Below are positions 37,753 to 41,867 of a DNA stretch of 41,867 nucleotides, piece by piece. Both the position numbers and the translations under genes were made by a program. The notes beneath the pieces were generated by a model. It saw only the letters and a list, made by a program, of their open reading frames with translations, ran no database searches and was not told the origin of the DNA. Source of the DNA: Bacteroidales bacterium (GTDB lineage Bacteria; Bacteroidota; Bacteroidia; Bacteroidales; VadinHA17); contig PLML01000184.1 of NCBI GenBank assembly GCA_003141525.1, positions 1 through 41,867 on the forward strand, read 5' to 3'. How positions within the stretch are numbered: the stretch's first letter is position 1; each line of letters starts with the position of its first letter.

Positions 37753-40173
37753 TTATTCATATTTCAGTGACTGTGCAGGATTGACTCTGGCTGCTCTCAG
37801 GACACGGTAGCTGATGGTCAGAATTGCAATTCCCAACGTAATAGATAAGCCGGCAATAAAGCTAAATACACCAGGGTTAATTCTGTAATAAAAGTTCTCT
37901 AACCATTTACCTGCAATATAATAAATAATAGGCCAGGCAAGAAGAGCTGAAACTGAAACCAGAATTATCGTCTCCCTTGAAATGGCAATATAAATGCCGG
38001 TAACTGAGGAACCCATAGCTTTCCTGACTCCTATCTCCTTGGTTCGTTGCTCGACTGTGAAAGAGGTAAGCCCGAAGAGTCCCAGTGATGCAATGAAGAT
38101 TGCCAGAATTGAAAAGATTACTGCCATCTGGGCATTCTGCTTTTCCTGTATATACATTTTTTCGAAATCCTCATCGACAAAGTAATATTGTAACGGATTG
38201 TTTGGTATAAACTCTTTCCATTCGTTTTCAATATCTTTAATGGTCGTTGAAAAAGCTTTGGAAGATAACTTTACTGTCAGATAGTCCCCCATCATTTCAT
38301 CAGTTTTAAAACAGAGGATATACGGTCCTATTTTATTTCTCATCGACTCAAAACAGAAATCCTTAACAACTCCGATAACGGGTATTAAGGTTTTGTTTTT
38401 TGATTCGCGTGGTGACATGAATCGTGTCTTTGCAAGGTCAGTTATTCCAAATTCCTTAACAGCACTTTCATTGATTAAGCAAGCCTGTTGATCCGTACTA
38501 AATGATTGATTAAAGGGTCTTCCTGATGCAATTGTTATACCATAAGTTTCAAGATAATTTTTATCAACCCAGTTAGTCTGCATCATAAAGGTCTCGTCCT
38601 TCCTGCCTTCCATTGTATAACTGAACTTATTATTGTTACGACCCGGGACACCAGTAGAGCTGGCAATATTTATTACACCCGGTATTGCCTTTACCGCATC
38701 TCTGAATGATGAGACTTTTGTTCCCAGTGCATCCGCCCTGTTTATAACAATTAATTGTTCCTTATTGAATCCTATATCTTTGTTCAGCATATATTTTATC
38801 TGCCTGTACATTATAATTGTACCGATTATCAAAAGAATTGAAACAGTAAATTGAACAACAACCAATATTCTCCTTAGCCAGCAGTTTTGTCTGCCATTTT
38901 TAACTTTTCCCTTCAGTATCTCGTAAGGAGTGAAGGAAGATAGAAAGAAGGCAGGATAGCTTCCGGCAAGTAAACCTACAAATAAACAGAGAAGAATGAG
39001 AAACGGAATAGCGTACCAGTTGGCAAGAAGGTTAAGAAACAGATTTGTACCCAATAAGTTATTAAAATAGGGAAGGGTTATTTTGATATATATCAAGGCA
39101 ATTATCAAAGAAATAAATGAAAGGATAAAGGATTCTGAAAGGAATTGCATTATTAGCATACCTTTTGTAGAACCTCCTATCTTTTTTATTCCGACTTCTT
39201 TCACTCTTCTGGAAGCCTGGGCCGTTGACAGGTTCATAAAATTTATTGCAGCTATTAAAATAATAAGTATAGCAATACTCCCGAATATCTTCAGGTATTT
39301 TGGATCACTTGCCTCTTTAAACTCCTGCTGAATTGACGGATTAAGGTGGATATCTTTAAGATTTTGCAGATAATACCTGTATTTGTTTCCCTATGCAGCG
39401 AAATCAGTTAAGGATATTCCCATAAATCGTTGGACTTCCGGTCCAACATATTTAATTAATAATTCAGGAAATTTTTCATTTACAGTCACATAACTTGAAT
39501 TTGGCTTTAATAGCAGATAGGTACTTAAATTGTTATAGATCCAAATCTGATTGCCTGATTTTGGGTCAGTCATAAATGAAGTAAGGATGTTAGCCTCAAA
39601 GTGAGAATCACCGGGGATATCTGCCATAACTCCGGAAATTATATATCTCACGGTGTCACTCCCTATTTTAAGTGTTTTGTCAATCGGATTTTCATCACCG
39701 AATATTCTTTTTGCAGATGATGCTGATAATACTGTCCTATGCGGGGCATTTAGAAGGTTTTTGGGATCGCCCTTTAATACAGGTATTGAAAAGAAATCAA
39801 AGAAGGATGAATCTGCCTCAACCAGATGTTCTTCAGTAAAAGCCTTATTATCGTACTCAACAACTGTGGGTCCGCCTTTAGTCATTCTCAGAAAATCCTC
39901 AATTTCAGGAAATTCTTTAATCATAGTCGGTCCTATTATGGACGAGGATGAAGCAAGAGTAACTTCCTGGCCTCCGATTTTACCATTAAGAATCAGTCTG
40001 AATATTCTGTCTTTTTTAGTATTAAACTGATCATAACTTAATTCATTTATTACAAAAAGCGCAATGAGAAGGCTACATGCAATACCTACAGAAAGGCCAA
40101 AGATATTAATAAGAACGTAGGCACGTTGTCTTTTAAAAGATCTTAAACTGTATCTGATAAGATTCTTAAACAT
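37753..40173 (-). pseudogene. MacB/FtsX-type ABC permease split by a single in-frame TAG (ORFs 39391-40173 and 37753-39237 are one frame)
   Basis: Start codons at 40173 and 39237 are 936 nt apart (same frame). Reverse reading across the gap: ...SLTDFAA*GNKYRYYLQNLKDIHLNPSIQQEFKEASDPKYLKIFGSIAILIILIAAINFMNLSTAQ...; the only stop is TAG at 39391-39393. Confidence 0.85.
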
Positions 40174-40225
40174 CTTAATATGTTTTAAAAGGTTTGAAAT
40201 ATATAATATTTAATATGGAAGAAAG

Positions 40226-40255
40226 TCAGATAATGTTACATTCTGAATTATCTGA
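40226..40255. repeat. Inverted repeat in the intergenic region between tandem permease genes
   Basis: TCAGATAAT-GTTACATTCTG-AATTATCTGA region; 9-bp arms TCAGATAAT / ATTATCTGA, no T-tract typical of a terminator. Confidence 0.6.
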
Positions 40256-40296
40256 TGCAATAAACAACAGGAATCAAATAGGTTACACTTAGTTTT

Positions 40297-41867
40297 CTAC
40301 TCATATTTAAGCGACTGGGCCGGATTAACTCTTGCTGCCCTCATAATGCGATAGCTGATAGTCATCACAGCAATACCAAGAGCAATTGTCAGACCGGCAA
40401 TAAAACTGAAAACGCCAAGGTTAATTCTGTAATAAAAGTTCTCCAGCCATTTACCCGCTATATAATAAATTAAAGGCCAGGCAATCAGAGCCGAAATTGA
40501 AACAAGGATAATAATTTCCCTGGAAATTACGATATAAATACCCGCGATTGAAGAGCCCATTGCTTTTCTGACTCCGATCTCTTTGGTACGTTGCTCAACT
40601 GTAAATGATGTCAGTCCGAAAAGACCAAGAGCTGCTATAAAGATTGCAAGTATTGAAAAGATCACTGCCATCTGGGCATTCTGTTTTTCCTGCTTGTACA
40701 TCTGCTCAAAATCAGCATCAACAAAGTAGTACTGCAGAGGATTATTAGGTACAAAGTCCTTCCATTTATTTTCGATAGTACTGATGGTGCTTGAATAATT
40801 CTTACCTGATAACCTTACTGTCAGATATCCCCACAAAACGTTATCTGCCTTGAAACGGAAAAGATATGGTTGAATCGGGTTTCGCAGAGATTCAAAATTG
40901 AAATTCCTGACAACTCCGATTATAGGTAAATAATCAAATTTCCCTGAATCTCGCGGCTGCATAAATCGAGTCTTAGCAAAGTCTGTAATTGAGAAATTCT
41001 TTATAGCGCTCTCATTTACAAGGCATGCCTGTTTATCTGTGGTAAATGATTCATTAAAGAACCTGCCCGATGCGAGTGTCATCTTATAAGTTTCCAGGTA
41101 ATCATAATCGACCCAGTTAGTCTGCATCAAAAAGTTCTCATCCTTTCTTCCTTCCATCCCATAACCATTATCATTGTTGTTCCTGCCAGGGACAGCTGTG
41201 GAACTTGCAATACTGACAACTCCCGGAATTTCCTTGACAGCTTCTTTAAAGGACTTCACTTTTGCTCCCAGAGCATTCGCCCTGTTTATCACAATTAACT
41301 GCTCTTTATTGAATCCCACATCTTTATTAAGCATATAATTTATCTGCCTGTACATTACCATAGTGCCAACAATCAGCAAAATCGAAATAGCGAATTGAAA
41401 AACTACAAGGATTCTCCTGAGCCGGCCGTTTTTCATACTGTTTTTAACATTGCCTTTAAGTACTTCATAAGGGTTAAAAGCGGACAGAAAGAATGCAGGA
41501 TAGCTTCCGGCAAGGATACCTACAAGTACTGAAAAAATAATCAGAACAGGGATTGCATACCATGAAGCAAATAGATTTAATGCAAGGTTTGTACCCAACA
41601 GATTATTAAAATAAGGGAGAGTTACTTTTATAAAAATTAAGGCAAAAATCAGTGAGATAAATGAGAGGATAAAGGATTCTGAAAGGAATTGTGTAACAAG
41701 CATACCTCTTGAGGAACCTCCAATCTTTTTTATTCCGACTTCCTTTGCTCTTCTTGAAGCCTGGGCAGTTGAAAGATTCATAAAGTTTATTGCTGCAATT
41801 AACACGATAAGAATGGCTATACTGCCGAATATCTTCAGGAATTTAGGATCGCTGGCTGCTTTAAACT
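40297..41867 (-). CDS. MacB/FtsX-type ABC transporter permease, N-terminus beyond window edge
   Basis: Open through to the window end (FKAASDPKFLKIFGSIAILIVLIAAINFMNLSTAQASRRAKEVGIKKIGG...); C-terminus AARVNPAQSLKYE matches the adjacent permease. Confidence 0.93.
   Translation of the reverse strand, partial: FKAASDPKFLKIFGSIAILIVLIAAINFMNLSTAQASRRAKEVGIKKIGGSSRGMLVTQFLSESFILSFISLIFALIFIKVTLPYFNNLLGTNLALNLFASWYAIPVLIIFSVLVGILAGSYPAFFLSAFNPYEVLKGNVKNSMKNGRLRRILVVFQFAISILLIVGTMVMYRQINYMLNKDVGFNKEQLIVINRANALGAKVKSFKEAVKEIPGVVSIASSTAVPGRNNNDNGYGMEGRKDENFLMQTNWVDYDYLETYKMTLASGRFFNESFTTDKQACLVNESAIKNFSITDFAKTRFMQPRDSGKFDYLPIIGVVRNFNFESLRNPIQPYLFRFKADNVLWGYLTVRLSGKNYSSTISTIENKWKDFVPNNPLQYYFVDADFEQMYKQEKQNAQMAVIFSILAIFIAALGLFGLTSFTVEQRTKEIGVRKAMGSSIAGIYIVISREIIILVSISALIAWPLIYYIAGKWLENFYYRINLGVFSFIAGLTIALGIAVMTISYRIMRAARVNPAQSLKYE

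Noticed and set aside
39391-39393. Pyrrolysine or programmed amber recoding in the permease
   Set aside because: No pyl genes or recoding element seen; the paralogue 40297-41867 only overlaps after the break, and a simple C-to-T mutation is the simpler explanation. Kept only as a check.
1-41867. CRISPR arrays, rRNA, tRNA, intact transposases, integrases or phage genes
   Set aside because: No regularly spaced repeats, no recognisable structural RNA and no recombinase motifs found on reading; small RNAs cannot be excluded without computation.

Overview
AT-rich Bacteroidota-like window of about 42 kb, judged from the families present: PorP/SprF, a type B T9SS C-terminal domain, a Reg_prop/Y_Y_Y kinase and many small lipoproteins. 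From left to right it contains: (1) a GC-richer 3' end of an NmrA/SDR-like gene; (2) a large Reg_prop histidine kinase; (3) an array of small orphan lipoproteins; (4) a T9SS-linked module of two Ig-like secreted proteins ending in the same short tail TSPIYH[R/N], a minimal type B CTD protein and a PorP/SprF-like protein; (5) a plant-polysaccharide cluster (GH127, GH43, GH30, esterase, GH78) with an orphan MIO-type aromatic amino-acid/histidine lyase, NagB-like, Gfo/Idh/MocA and ExuT-like MFS genes but no SusC/SusD; (6) several decayed gene remnants; (7) a TolC-HlyD-ABC ATPase efflux operon, a sigma-54 type response regulator, and tandem MacB/FtsX-type permeases, one split by a single in-frame TAG. 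The best candidates for something undescribed are the shared TSPIYH[R/N]-COOH tail in the T9SS module, and a near-identical palindrome (TGTCTAWTWTTTTGACAC) upstream of both the efflux operon and the sigma-54 regulator. I saw no CRISPR array, rRNA, recognisable tRNA or intact transposase. All family calls come from reading motifs; no database search was possible.
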